This document shows positions 53,384 through 62,626 of a stretch of 64,000 nucleotides of DNA, piece after piece. Made by a program: the position numbers and the translations under genes. Position 1 is the stretch's first letter. The number at the start of each line of letters is the position of its first letter. Where the stretch lies: contig PBTY01000054.1 of assembly GCA_002729235.1 (NCBI GenBank), positions 4,332-68,331 on the forward strand. The letters are read 5' to 3'. Source of the DNA: Rickettsiales bacterium. GTDB lineage: Bacteria > Bacteroidota > Bacteroidia > Cytophagales > Cyclobacteriaceae. The notes below the pieces were generated by a model. The model saw only the letters and a list, made by a program, of their open reading frames with translations, had not been told where the DNA came from and did not search any database.

Positions 53384-56300
53384 TTATTGATTTTCAGGTT
53401 TTTGCTCCAACCCATCACAGGTATATTGATAATCGATTTCCTCAGGATCTCCAACGTACTGTCTCCATTCGGTATCAGTCATATTGTACCTAACCAAGTC
53501 ACATATTTGCGACGCATAATTATCTGGAAGTACATCAAATAATCGAATGATTCCATCAGCAGAACCAGTAGCAAAACGAGTTCCATCAGGGTCAAAATCA
53601 ACTACATAGACCCAGTCGTTGTGGTTAGAAAATATAGTAGGAAGATCATAAATGTTATCAGGCGTGACATGCCACATTCGAGCTGTTTTGTCTCTACTAG
53701 TTGCCACTAACAAGCTATCATTCGGGCTAAATCGCACATCGGTAATCGCAGAAGAGAAACCAATTAGAGTTGGTCCCCATGGCTTTCTTCCCTCAATATC
53801 CCAGATAATGACATCACCATGCTCATCTCCAAATGCTAGTAAATTTCCTGCATGATTGAAGTGCAAGCCATGCACCGGGTTGGCATCATCGCTAGACTTT
53901 CTATAGATGGTACGAGCGTTAAAATCATCCGTGTTTTCCAAATCAAACAACAGAACTTCACCGTCATCCGTGCCGGCAGCTAGCGTTTTATTGTCTGGAG
54001 AAAGTGCTAATGCTTTAGCTCTTGCCTGAGCAATTTGTATTGGAGACTTTCTCTTCAACGAGTGCAATAGAATACGACCATCCGCTCCTGTAGAAATGAA
54101 CGTTTCATTATCTTCCAGGAAGACCAGATCAAAGATGGTCCCTCCGATATGTCCTTCTATTCTTTTCGGATCACCGTTTAGGTTTTTCAGATCAACAACC
54201 AGAATGTTGTTGTCACTCGTTCCCAGCGCCAAATAGCGCTCATTTGGACTGATATTAACCACTCGGTTTACCTGGCTACGATTGAATATTTCTTTGTAAG
54301 TACGCTGATCATTGGTCATATCCCACATCAATAGACGTCCATCACTACCAGCAGAGTACATTCGATCCCCATCTGCCGAGAACACAACAGATCTTACCGC
54401 CACGTTCTTCTCCTGACCAAATTGGTTGGTTATAGGCAAATGACCATGATATTGATTCAAAACGGAATCTCCATTGCTCTTGTAGATTCTTTCATTATCC
54501 TCATTCAGTGTATAATCTGCAATTACTCCAGATAATCCTAGATAAATACCTGCATAAATATCACCATTGTATGGCTTGTTTGGATCTCCAAATTCCTGAT
54601 AGTAATCATATGCCTGCTTTGCTACAACAGCCCTCAGTTCTCTATCAGAGATTCCATTTGCCTTGATCGCCATGGACTGAGCTACCGACTGCATACGGAG
54701 ATTATCAGCTCTTTGTCTTGCCTCAACAGCAGATTGACGAGCAACCTCTGCAGAATCTCTTGCTTGTTGGGCCAACTCCTTCTCTCTTTGAGCTTGCGCT
54801 GTAGCTTGCTCTGCTTTCAGAGTTTGTTGTTTAGCCAGTTGTTCATTTTGCTGAGCCAGTATGGTTTGCTGCTGAGCACGTTCACTGGCTTCCTGAGCTT
54901 TCTTTGCCTCATCCTTAGCAATGTCTTCTTGTTTTCGTGCCTCTGCAGCAGATCTTTTTGCATCATCAGCAGCTTCAGCAGCCCTTAATGCTTCCTGTTC
55001 CGCTTTCTCTTCATTTCTCTTAGCCTCTGCACTATTTAATTGGGATAACACCACCAGGAAAATACAGACCATGGCTGCGAAGCCGAGAACCACAGCAGTA
55101 ATCCGCATTCTACGAACCTGTCGTTTCTGAAGAAACTCTTTGTTCTTCTGTTCAGTAATGTGCGCCTTCTCAGAAGTCTCCAGGAATACCATCGTCCGCT
55201 CAAAGGCAGGATTGTATCGTTGCCCCCAAACCAAAGTAGGTCGGTTTTCCTCTCTCCAGTTAATTGCTAGCTGCAAATCTGGCATTTTCCACAGAGATGC
55301 TTTTCCTTCCTGGAATCTTTCGGCAGCTTCAGAAAGTTTCATATACATCTCGGAAGCCTTGGATTCCTCATCCAACCATCGCTTCAGACGATCCCAGATA
55401 CGCATCAAACTCTCGTGAGAAATATCGACAACCGTCTCAGAGTTGAGCTGAACCCCATAAGGAGGCATCAATAATGATCTCCCTGGCTCTCTAAACTTAT
55501 CTACTACCCGGATAACCTCATCTTCAGTTACTCCGGCGATATTAGCAATGGTTGCAAGTTTCGTAGGACGTCTAATTCCCTGATTCTCATTTCCTCGCTC
55601 AGTAAGGGACTTAAACATCACCTCACAAATTTCTTTTTCTCGCTTGTTCAACGAATCATAAGCTTCATTCGCGTGTTGAGAAAGAGCTTCTCTGAGTGTT
55701 CCAATGGCATTATAGTGCCGTAGATCCATCATCTCTCCCACCTTACGTGTATCCACCCAGTTGGACCAGGTACGCATCAAGGCGTGCTGTAGAATAGGTA
55801 ACTGATCTGGATTATCCCCCACATCATTCAACAACTGCTGGGTTAAACGCGGCGCTATTTTACCCCCTCCAACAGCTACTGGACCTTCTACAGCCATTCT
55901 CTTTTGATCCCGAGTCATCTGAGGAATCAAGTAGTGAGAATCGTTGATCATTTGTGTCAAATCCGGGAACTTGGCACACTCACCAATGAAATCCGAACGC
56001 ATTGTTAATGCCACATAAATCGGCTCATCATATTGGTGAATAGCTTCCAACAATAAGTTTACGAATGCTGAAGACTCGTCCATATCGGAAGTGGCAGCCT
56101 CCAACTTTCGGAATCTAAATAGTTCTTCAAACTGGTCAATTACCACCAATATATTCTGACCTTTTTCGGCTTTTAGTTGCTTCACCACCTCGACCAAACC
56201 AAGGGAGCTACTGCGTAACACGGTACCGATAATGGTTTTCCGGATCAGTTTATCTTCATCTGATAGATCAGAGAATGTCTTATCCTTAATAAGTAAGGCT

Positions 56301-56626
56301 TCAGCCAGATTATCAATAGGTCCTCCGCCTGGTCTTGCCACAACAACTCGCCAGTTACTACCAGCTTCTGTCATAAAACCTCCGACCAAACTTGGAACAA
56401 GTCCACAGTACATGAAGGAAGACTTACCAGAACCAGATGCACCAAGAATGGCTGCAAATCTGTTTTCAGCGAGTTTTAGAAGCACTTCATCACTCTGCCC
56501 TTCTCTTCCAAAGAACAAGTGACTCTCTTCTATACCGAAAGGTCTTAACCCTGGAAAAGGGTTTATCAATTCGGCGATATCTACGATATCATTTACCTGA
56601 TCAATATGTTGATTTTCTTCACTCAT
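53384..56626 (-). CDS. Membrane-anchored STAND NTPase with coiled coil and WD40 propeller
   Basis: A 1080-residue protein. The N-terminal nSTAND1-type NTPase starts NPFPGLRPFGIEESHLFFGR; Walker A is GASGSGKSS (62-70) and Walker B IDQFEELF (163-170), followed by a winged-helix part. One transmembrane helix lies at about 506-528 (ITAVVLGFAAMVCIFLVVL). An Ala/Glu/Lys-rich coiled coil (about 530-660) leads to seven WD40 repeats (about 735-1045, with units such as MYSAGSDGRLLMWDM and RFATGSADGIIRLFDV). With one helix, NTPase and propeller lie on opposite sides of the inner membrane. Its ATG overlaps the stop of the TIR-type gene by one base. A signal-transducing switch is inferred. Confidence 0.88.
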   Translation of the reverse strand: MSEENQHIDQVNDIVDIAELINPFPGLRPFGIEESHLFFGREGQSDEVLLKLAENRFAAILGASGSGKSSFMYCGLVPSLVGGFMTEAGSNWRVVVARPGGGPIDNLAEALLIKDKTFSDLSDEDKLIRKTIIGTVLRSSSLGLVEVVKQLKAEKGQNILVVIDQFEELFRFRKLEAATSDMDESSAFVNLLLEAIHQYDEPIYVALTMRSDFIGECAKFPDLTQMINDSHYLIPQMTRDQKRMAVEGPVAVGGGKIAPRLTQQLLNDVGDNPDQLPILQHALMRTWSNWVDTRKVGEMMDLRHYNAIGTLREALSQHANEAYDSLNKREKEICEVMFKSLTERGNENQGIRRPTKLATIANIAGVTEDEVIRVVDKFREPGRSLLMPPYGVQLNSETVVDISHESLMRIWDRLKRWLDEESKASEMYMKLSEAAERFQEGKASLWKMPDLQLAINWREENRPTLVWGQRYNPAFERTMVFLETSEKAHITEQKNKEFLQKRQVRRMRITAVVLGFAAMVCIFLVVLSQLNSAEAKRNEEKAEQEALRAAEAADDAKRSAAEARKQEDIAKDEAKKAQEASERAQQQTILAQQNEQLAKQQTLKAEQATAQAQREKELAQQARDSAEVARQSAVEARQRADNLRMQSVAQSMAIKANGISDRELRAVVAKQAYDYYQEFGDPNKPYNGDIYAGIYLGLSGVIADYTLNEDNERIYKSNGDSVLNQYHGHLPITNQFGQEKNVAVRSVVFSADGDRMYSAGSDGRLLMWDMTNDQRTYKEIFNRSQVNRVVNISPNERYLALGTSDNNILVVDLKNLNGDPKRIEGHIGGTIFDLVFLEDNETFISTGADGRILLHSLKRKSPIQIAQARAKALALSPDNKTLAAGTDDGEVLLFDLENTDDFNARTIYRKSSDDANPVHGLHFNHAGNLLAFGDEHGDVIIWDIEGRKPWGPTLIGFSSAITDVRFSPNDSLLVATSRDKTARMWHVTPDNIYDLPTIFSNHNDWVYVVDFDPDGTRFATGSADGIIRLFDVLPDNYASQICDLVRYNMTDTEWRQYVGDPEEIDYQYTCDGLEQKPENQ

Positions 56627-58131
56627 TACTTTTCTAGTTTGGTTAGAAATGGTTTGAGGTGTTCCGGCTTGAAGCCACCATTGTTGCCAAGTATCATGGC
56701 GTTATTTTTTTCATAATGATCCATGTCTACGCTCTTAGGACCATCAAAATAGACAGCTTTAGCGACCAGTTTCTTTTGTCTTCCGAAACCTGGAGCCTTT
56801 AGCAAGTCTTGTAATTTCGTTCTAATCCATGCCTCTTTGGCATTTCCGAAGTAAATAATGGATGCATCACATCTTCTGAGGTTTTCCTGATGGATATATC
56901 TAATATCTACTAGATCCCCGCTGTAACTAGGGGAAACCACCTTGTACCCAGAGCCTTCAAGAAACTCACGTAAAAGCTTGGCATCTCTGACATCACTTTT
57001 ATCCTGAATCAAATAGATCACCTTAGAACCATGCGTGCTATCGTGCTCATAACCAGCTATTTCTCTTTGCTCTCTATTGAATCGACCACCGGTTACTAAT
57101 TCCTCTCGAATGATGCTCTTCAGCTCCTGCAGTGGAATTTGCAATACCTCTGCTTCTTCCAATGCGGCAGCATCACTCTTTAAGTCTTCAATAAAAATTT
57201 TCTGACGTTCCGTAACATTCTTCAACTCTGGAGAAACCCAAATAAGCCTACTAAATGGTTTCTTATCTTTGGCTGTTTTATTGTAATCAACCATATCATA
57301 GGTATGGTTCGATGCGATTCTGTTTTGAATATCTACCACAGATATTTCAGAACCTCTCGGTTTATATCCATAATCCTCTCCGATCAAATGAATAGACAAA
57401 CGACATTTATGTAAATCCTCTGCGACTTGATGCTCTAATTGACTTACCTCTTTAGGTAGCGTATGCTGTGGAAGCACTTTGTAACCGTGGCGAATCAATT
57501 CCCGCTTCACAATATCTCGCTGAATCACCATATCAACCCCTGTACTTGCCAAATACACGGTTTTTTCTCTAGGGATATCGTCTTCAACTGATGAAGAACT
57601 TTTGCTCGACGTATCTTTTAAAACCTGGTGAATATCATAAGCCATATCTACCAACTTCATCCAGTAAGATCGCTCTGCATCATTACCAAAGAACCTCTTG
57701 AACTCCTGTGCATCTCCACTTAATGGATCAATCATAAAGAAGTCATAGGAAATCAAATCCTCTAACTCTGGTAATGCGTCATCCTCGTTGAAAGGTGATT
57801 TATGAACCTTAAATATTCGGGCGATACCCTCACTTAATAAGCAGTTTTCATCCTTTAGCTTTTTTGCATATGAATTAAGAGTTTCAGTCAGCGTGGAATC
57901 TTCAATGAAGGAAGGGGTACATATGGCAATAACCACAGCTGTCTCATCGATGGAGGTAGATTGGAGAGTTGACTCTGAAATCAACTTTACCTCAACATTA
58001 TCGCGAGAAATCTGAGATAACAAGGTGCCCAGAAACTTATGAAAGTTAGATACCCAGCCTTTCAATGCCCCTTCAATTGGCTGATTATCCTGCTCCGAGA
58101 AATATAAGTGTATCTCTTTGTTAAACTTCAT
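56626..58131 (-). CDS. Three-module TIR/DUF4062-like protein
   Basis: A 501-residue soluble protein of three Rossmann-like modules: an N-terminal TIR-like part (about 1-165; EIHLYFSEQDNQP, AVVIAICTPSF), a DUF4062-like part (about 190-345; TVYLASTGVDMVIQRDIVKR, LSIHLIGEDYGYKPRGSEIS) and a C-terminal TIR-like part (about 368-498; KVIYLIQDKSDVRDAKLLRE, ASIIYFGNAKEAWIRTKL). In the last, the place of the NADase catalytic Glu is occupied by the WIRTKL helix, so it is probably a non-catalytic adaptor; Glu83 of the first module is a weak candidate. Its stop overlaps the STAND start by one base, and the transporter gene lies 50 bp upstream. Confidence 0.75.
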   Translation of the reverse strand: MKFNKEIHLYFSEQDNQPIEGALKGWVSNFHKFLGTLLSQISRDNVEVKLISESTLQSTSIDETAVVIAICTPSFIEDSTLTETLNSYAKKLKDENCLLSEGIARIFKVHKSPFNEDDALPELEDLISYDFFMIDPLSGDAQEFKRFFGNDAERSYWMKLVDMAYDIHQVLKDTSSKSSSSVEDDIPREKTVYLASTGVDMVIQRDIVKRELIRHGYKVLPQHTLPKEVSQLEHQVAEDLHKCRLSIHLIGEDYGYKPRGSEISVVDIQNRIASNHTYDMVDYNKTAKDKKPFSRLIWVSPELKNVTERQKIFIEDLKSDAAALEEAEVLQIPLQELKSIIREELVTGGRFNREQREIAGYEHDSTHGSKVIYLIQDKSDVRDAKLLREFLEGSGYKVVSPSYSGDLVDIRYIHQENLRRCDASIIYFGNAKEAWIRTKLQDLLKAPGFGRQKKLVAKAVYFDGPKSVDMDHYEKNNAMILGNNGGFKPEHLKPFLTKLEK

Positions 58132-58181
58132 TTCAATATTAGATTAGGCAATATTTTTGGTTACTCTTATCTTTTTTTCTA

Positions 58182-61100
58182 TTAAATACTCAATAGCACA
58201 TCTGATACTGACTCTTCCTCTTCTTCTTTACCAACCTCTCTATTCAATATATCTAAATATGCTTCCATAATTTCTACATGTCGTGACATCAAGTCCATTA
58301 ACTCTTCTTTTCTCAGCACTAATAGAGTACAAGACCCTCGAGTTAATGCGATATAGTCAAAGTTGTTGTCATTTAGCAAATTTTCATGTCCTACCAAGCC
58401 AGATCTTGATCGCTCCTCAACTTTGACATCATTTTGATAAACATCAACTGTCCCATCTACAACGATATAAGCTGGAATTACCCCCGTATCATCAGAATCA
58501 ACCAGCGTGGTTCCTTCAGGCACAATAATTTCATCAAGTTCCTCAGCAATATAAGTAATCAATTCACCTGGCACTTTCTTAAACTCAGGTACCTCCTTCA
58601 AAAGAAGCACTCTCTCTATCAAAAGTAATCGTTGATGATACTCCTCACCTTCCTCCTTGAAAACTGGAGGAACAATTGCTTTATCCAAATCTTTCTTCAT
58701 GATTGGCTGCAATCTCTTTGTATGGTGCTGATAAGCATCTTTATCTAAACGATACATGGTAAAAGCTGCTGTTTGTCTCAACAGTGCATCAGGATTAAAT
58801 AAATTCGCAATCAGGTCATTTGACACTTCAGCTTCCTGGATAGTTGCTAAACGGTAAAGAGCTAAAGCTTTTGTATATCTATCTATTCTGTTGTAATCGC
58901 GATTGATGATCTGAAGAAGCAAATCGTAATAGGACTCAAAGTCTTCTGGAGGGAAATAATTTAACAGTCTCGCCAAACGCTCCTCAACACTTAACTCATC
59001 CATAACAGGAAGAAGCTTAGGCTTCAACTCTTCTTCAACAAATATATCCAGCATCTCTACAGCAAATGTGATTCCTTCGGTTGACCCATCCAATATATTC
59101 TCTCTTACTAGAATAACATTTTGAGGATCATAAATCATACCGAGTAGCATGAAAATATTATTGTAATTCTTTTGATCCTCCTCAGCAAATGATTCTCTAA
59201 TCATTAAGTCAGTAGGATCTTCTTTAGGAATATCTAGTAGAGCTTTGATATTCCAGGCAATGTCGGAGATCTCCGATTCAATGGATATTTTAATTCTGGC
59301 AGCTTGAAAATCTTTAGCCTCAAATCCATTATAACTCAATCCCAATAGGATCTCAGATACGATTCGCTTATTAGGGAACTCCACCTTTTTCCATAGCAAC
59401 TCCACACCACTTCTTCCACCAATCCTACCTAGTAGTTGCGAAATCCTGAGCATACTCGATTGATACTGTCCAGTCTTATAGAAAGAAGTATCAATCGCAT
59501 GAAAAGCAGCCTCACCAACATGTTCCAAAGCAGACATGGCAGCATTAGCATATGTAGACAGGTGGAGGTTTTCTACTAAAATTGGCCACAATTCTGGTCG
59601 ACGTATCTTTCCAGCTGTGATCATAGCAGCTATTCTTACCTCTGGATTAATATCTCTTAGTAATTCCAATACATAAGCTAGATATTTGTCTTCTCTCGCT
59701 TTGATCAATAATCTAGCGCCATAAATCCTGTCTTTGGCCTCCGTAGACCTTACTAATTGCCTTATGGAAACGTCATTTACTTCAAACTGATCTGCTTTTT
59801 CTAATTTTTCAATACAACTGGTAGCAGCGGCAACAACCTCTTCGTCTCCTTCAGTTTTGAAATCTTTCTTTATGATCTCCAGAGCTTCATAGACCAATTT
59901 TTGCTCTAGTTTTATATAGGCATATTTTCTAACCTGAGGAAATCTGGAATTTAACAAATCCAAAAGTTTGAACTCAAACTGAATAGGTTCCAGTTTTTCA
60001 AAAATTCTCAGCGCATTGATGATTTTTTCAGGATCCTTTCGATCTGCTTCTCGAATCAACACTGCAGAGGTATTGTTTTCATTCTTGGTTTCTTCGTCCG
60101 TCAGTCGGGACTTTTGCTCCTCAAGGGTCTTTTTAAGCGTTATTTTATATTGAGCGAATAGCTTTCCTGACAGATAAACTACCATCCCAGCTAAAACCAA
60201 TACAAAATAAGAATAGTGGATAAGCTCAAAGAAGACTAAAAGCCCCAGGGCAATCTGGATGGCCCCAGCAATAAGGGTTGCCATTTCATTAACCACACCT
60301 TCAATTCTCGTTTGAATATCAAATCTAATCTTCACATCGATTGGGAGGAAAAACAACTTGAAGGCAGGGCTTTCCAAAGCATCCTTCAAAGATGCTGTAA
60401 ATGCTTTCGCACACACCGTAAACATAAAGAAGAACACAAATACTTCAGTTTTAACTTCATATCCATAATAGTGTCCTGAAATGATCCCTCCAACAGTAAA
60501 TAGTATTAAGATCAGAGGCATGGTCATCAGCGCTACTTTCAAACCAAAGCGACCAATAATGATATCATTGATAAAACTTTGGATACCGAAAGACATTAGC
60601 ATGACTGTCGCGCTAAAGAACGAAAGGAAATCAGCTAATTCCTCTTCATCAGGATACATAATCTCTGTGGCTGAATAGAAGGAATAATCCACAAACACAC
60701 TAGCTCCCATAGAGAAAATAAGGAACAGCGACATTAATCTAAGATACGGATCCTTCATTAGATCAACGAAGCTTACCTCCTGAGGTTTTTCCTCCTGATG
60801 ATTCACCTTAGTGATCTTATCAATATTAAAAGCCTTTACGATCCAAATGGTAAAGAATAGAACACCGAATGAAGCCAATGCAGAAACAAACAATAAGTCA
60901 TAAGTGGCATTGATAAAAGGAAGCTCCGTGATAAACGGAATGGAGAAGAATGCAATAATAGTAGATGTCAGAGCTCCTGTATCGATACCTCCAATTATTC
61001 GCTTAGATGCTCGTAAATCAAAAAGCCGACCAAATACTCCCCAAAACCCAAGCAACACAATTGCTGTGATAGGGCCCATCATTACAAACATTAAAAAAGG

Positions 61101-61463
61101 CAGTAGCTCAAACTTTTTAACATCATCTACTACGCTCTCTGCATAATTTGTCCATTCAAAAGCACCGCGCATTAATGCCATGAAAATAAAAATCAAAAAC
61201 AAATTACTGACAATGAGTGTTGAGTAACTGATTCTCCTTTGAAGAAAAACGAAAAGCAATGTAGAAATGATTCCGAGACCACCAGCAGTGAAGAACGCAA
61301 CATCTAAATATTCTTCTCCTAAAACATCAAGGAATAGAGTTTCTGATCCGATCTGATAGGTCGCGAGGAAAATACCCATAAAAAACCCCATTCCCAGTAG
61401 AAGAAGCATGGGTTTCTCTTCTCCTGGTTCGCCGCCCAAGAAGGCTAGAAAAGACTTGATCAC
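58182..61463 (-). CDS. MFS/nucleotide-transporter-like protein with HEAT repeats and cNMP-binding-like domain
   Basis: A 1093-residue fusion. Residues 1-450 hold about twelve membrane helices resembling the NTP/NDP exchange (Npt/Tlc) branch of the MFS superfamily. Residues about 470-930 are HEAT-type helical repeats (INPEVRIAAMITAGKI, EVVAAATSCIEKLEKA). Residues about 975-1070 are a cyclic-nucleotide-binding-like beta-roll (IVPEGTTLVDSDDTGV, YIVVDGTVDVYQ, GHENLL), but the Arg of the phosphate cassette seems replaced by Asp (NFDYIALTRG), so cNMP binding may be lost. The only suitable start is GTG at 61463. It is the first gene of the operon, 50 bp before the TIR-type gene. It probably acts as a sensor or scaffold rather than a simple transporter. 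Confidence 0.8.
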   Translation of the reverse strand: MIKSFLAFLGGEPGEEKPMLLLLGMGFFMGIFLATYQIGSETLFLDVLGEEYLDVAFFTAGGLGIISTLLFVFLQRRISYSTLIVSNLFLIFIFMALMRGAFEWTNYAESVVDDVKKFELLPFLMFVMMGPITAIVLLGFWGVFGRLFDLRASKRIIGGIDTGALTSTIIAFFSIPFITELPFINATYDLLFVSALASFGVLFFTIWIVKAFNIDKITKVNHQEEKPQEVSFVDLMKDPYLRLMSLFLIFSMGASVFVDYSFYSATEIMYPDEEELADFLSFFSATVMLMSFGIQSFINDIIIGRFGLKVALMTMPLILILFTVGGIISGHYYGYEVKTEVFVFFFMFTVCAKAFTASLKDALESPAFKLFFLPIDVKIRFDIQTRIEGVVNEMATLIAGAIQIALGLLVFFELIHYSYFVLVLAGMVVYLSGKLFAQYKITLKKTLEEQKSRLTDEETKNENNTSAVLIREADRKDPEKIINALRIFEKLEPIQFEFKLLDLLNSRFPQVRKYAYIKLEQKLVYEALEIIKKDFKTEGDEEVVAAATSCIEKLEKADQFEVNDVSIRQLVRSTEAKDRIYGARLLIKAREDKYLAYVLELLRDINPEVRIAAMITAGKIRRPELWPILVENLHLSTYANAAMSALEHVGEAAFHAIDTSFYKTGQYQSSMLRISQLLGRIGGRSGVELLWKKVEFPNKRIVSEILLGLSYNGFEAKDFQAARIKISIESEISDIAWNIKALLDIPKEDPTDLMIRESFAEEDQKNYNNIFMLLGMIYDPQNVILVRENILDGSTEGITFAVEMLDIFVEEELKPKLLPVMDELSVEERLARLLNYFPPEDFESYYDLLLQIINRDYNRIDRYTKALALYRLATIQEAEVSNDLIANLFNPDALLRQTAAFTMYRLDKDAYQHHTKRLQPIMKKDLDKAIVPPVFKEEGEEYHQRLLLIERVLLLKEVPEFKKVPGELITYIAEELDEIIVPEGTTLVDSDDTGVIPAYIVVDGTVDVYQNDVKVEERSRSGLVGHENLLNDNNFDYIALTRGSCTLLVLRKEELMDLMSRHVEIMEAYLDILNREVGKEEEEESVSDVLLSI

Positions 61464-61709
61464 AGTTGCGCTAAATTTAAAACTTCGTCTAAAATACCGA
61501 TTATATTAATCGTATTCAACCTTGAAATTTAATTTTTTCAAGGATGTCTTGTCTAGGGCTAGTGCTCAAAGCTAGACAAATTCTTTAACTCGACGATTAA
61601 ATAGTGTAATTAATAGACGAAACCGCCATTTTTTAAGACCAAGAGAAAATATTAATGAAACCTCTCAATTGTAAAATTTTTAGAAAGAATTGTTTTTATT
61701 CCACCTGAT

Positions 61710-62612
61710 TCAATCATACAACTCCCTGGCCACACGAAACGTATTCACATGTGCCTCAACGATTTCGTATAAACTTGAGGAATAGCCACCTCCCATGGAA
61801 ACAACCACTGGGACAGAAGATTTTTGACAATGACTCAAAACCAAATTATCTCGTGTTTTTAAACCGTCTACAGTCAAACTGAGCTTCTCTAGTTTATCAT
61901 TACTCAGTCCATCTACCCCACTTTGATAGAATACAAAGTCAGGCTCAAAATCATTAAAGACTTTGTTCAATGAAGCCTCGAGAATTGAGAGGTACAAGTC
62001 ATCTCCAGTGTCATCATCAAATGCAACATCTAGGTCAGAGTGCTCCTTCTTAAAGGGATAATTCTTTGCTCCGTGAAAGCTCATGGTAAATACTCTGGGC
62101 TCATTTTCAAACAATTTAGCGGTTCCATTTCCCTGATGAACATCCAAATCAACAATCAATATTTTAGAAACAATATTCCTGCTTAATAATATGTTAGCAG
62201 CGATGGCTTGATCATTGAGAATGCAAAAACCTTCTCCATAATCGTAATAAGCATGATGGGTCCCTCCTGCAATGTTCAAAGAAACTCCAAAAGCTCTCGC
62301 GTGATCACAACATTGAACAGTTCCTGATGCGATTAAAAATTCACGCAGTACAAGCCCGTTGCTAAGAGGAAAACCAATCTTCCGAATTTCTTTGGAAGTG
62401 ATTTCCAAACTTTTGAGTCGACCTAGGAATTTTGGATCATGTGTGAGTTCAAAATCAGAATCTGCAACTAGTACAGGTTTAAACAGATTCTTCTCTTCAA
62501 TGACTCCTTCATAAAGTAAATGCTCTTTGATCAGATCATACTTAATCATCGGAAATCGGTGACCTGGAGGTAGTTCAAGATTGTATTCAGGAGACCATGC
62601 TATTCTCAACAT
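61710..62612 (-). CDS. Histone deacetylase-family deacylase
   Basis: A 300-residue HDAC/AcuC/acetylpolyamine-amidohydrolase family protein. Zinc site and catalytic residues are in place: GGTHHAYYDYGEGFCILND (His119-His120), VDLDVHQGNGT (Asp155, Asp157, His159) and SGVDGLSNDKLE (Asp234). Length is short, as in Bacteroidota class II members. The substrate may be acetyl-lysine proteins or a polyamine. Its start is 14 bp after the PorT-like barrel stop, so the pair may be one operon. It is 246 bp upstream of the giant operon, in the same direction, and a promoter for that operon may lie in the gap. Confidence 0.88.
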   Translation of the reverse strand: MLRIAWSPEYNLELPPGHRFPMIKYDLIKEHLLYEGVIEEKNLFKPVLVADSDFELTHDPKFLGRLKSLEITSKEIRKIGFPLSNGLVLREFLIASGTVQCCDHARAFGVSLNIAGGTHHAYYDYGEGFCILNDQAIAANILLSRNIVSKILIVDLDVHQGNGTAKLFENEPRVFTMSFHGAKNYPFKKEHSDLDVAFDDDTGDDLYLSILEASLNKVFNDFEPDFVFYQSGVDGLSNDKLEKLSLTVDGLKTRDNLVLSHCQKSSVPVVVSMGGGYSSSLYEIVEAHVNTFRVARELYD

Positions 62613-62626
62613 GTGTAGTGAAAAGA

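Noticed and set aside
56626..58131. Calling the TIR-type protein a known anti-phage TIR effector (such as Thoeris)
   Set aside because: No ThsA-like partner exists and a catalytic Glu is not clear; the coupling is to a membrane STAND-WD40 protein instead.
61520..61543. 8-bp inverted repeat ccttgaaa/tttcaagg in the gap after the HDAC gene
   Set aside because: The stem is short with an 8-base loop and has no T tract on the minus strand, so I do not call it a terminator.
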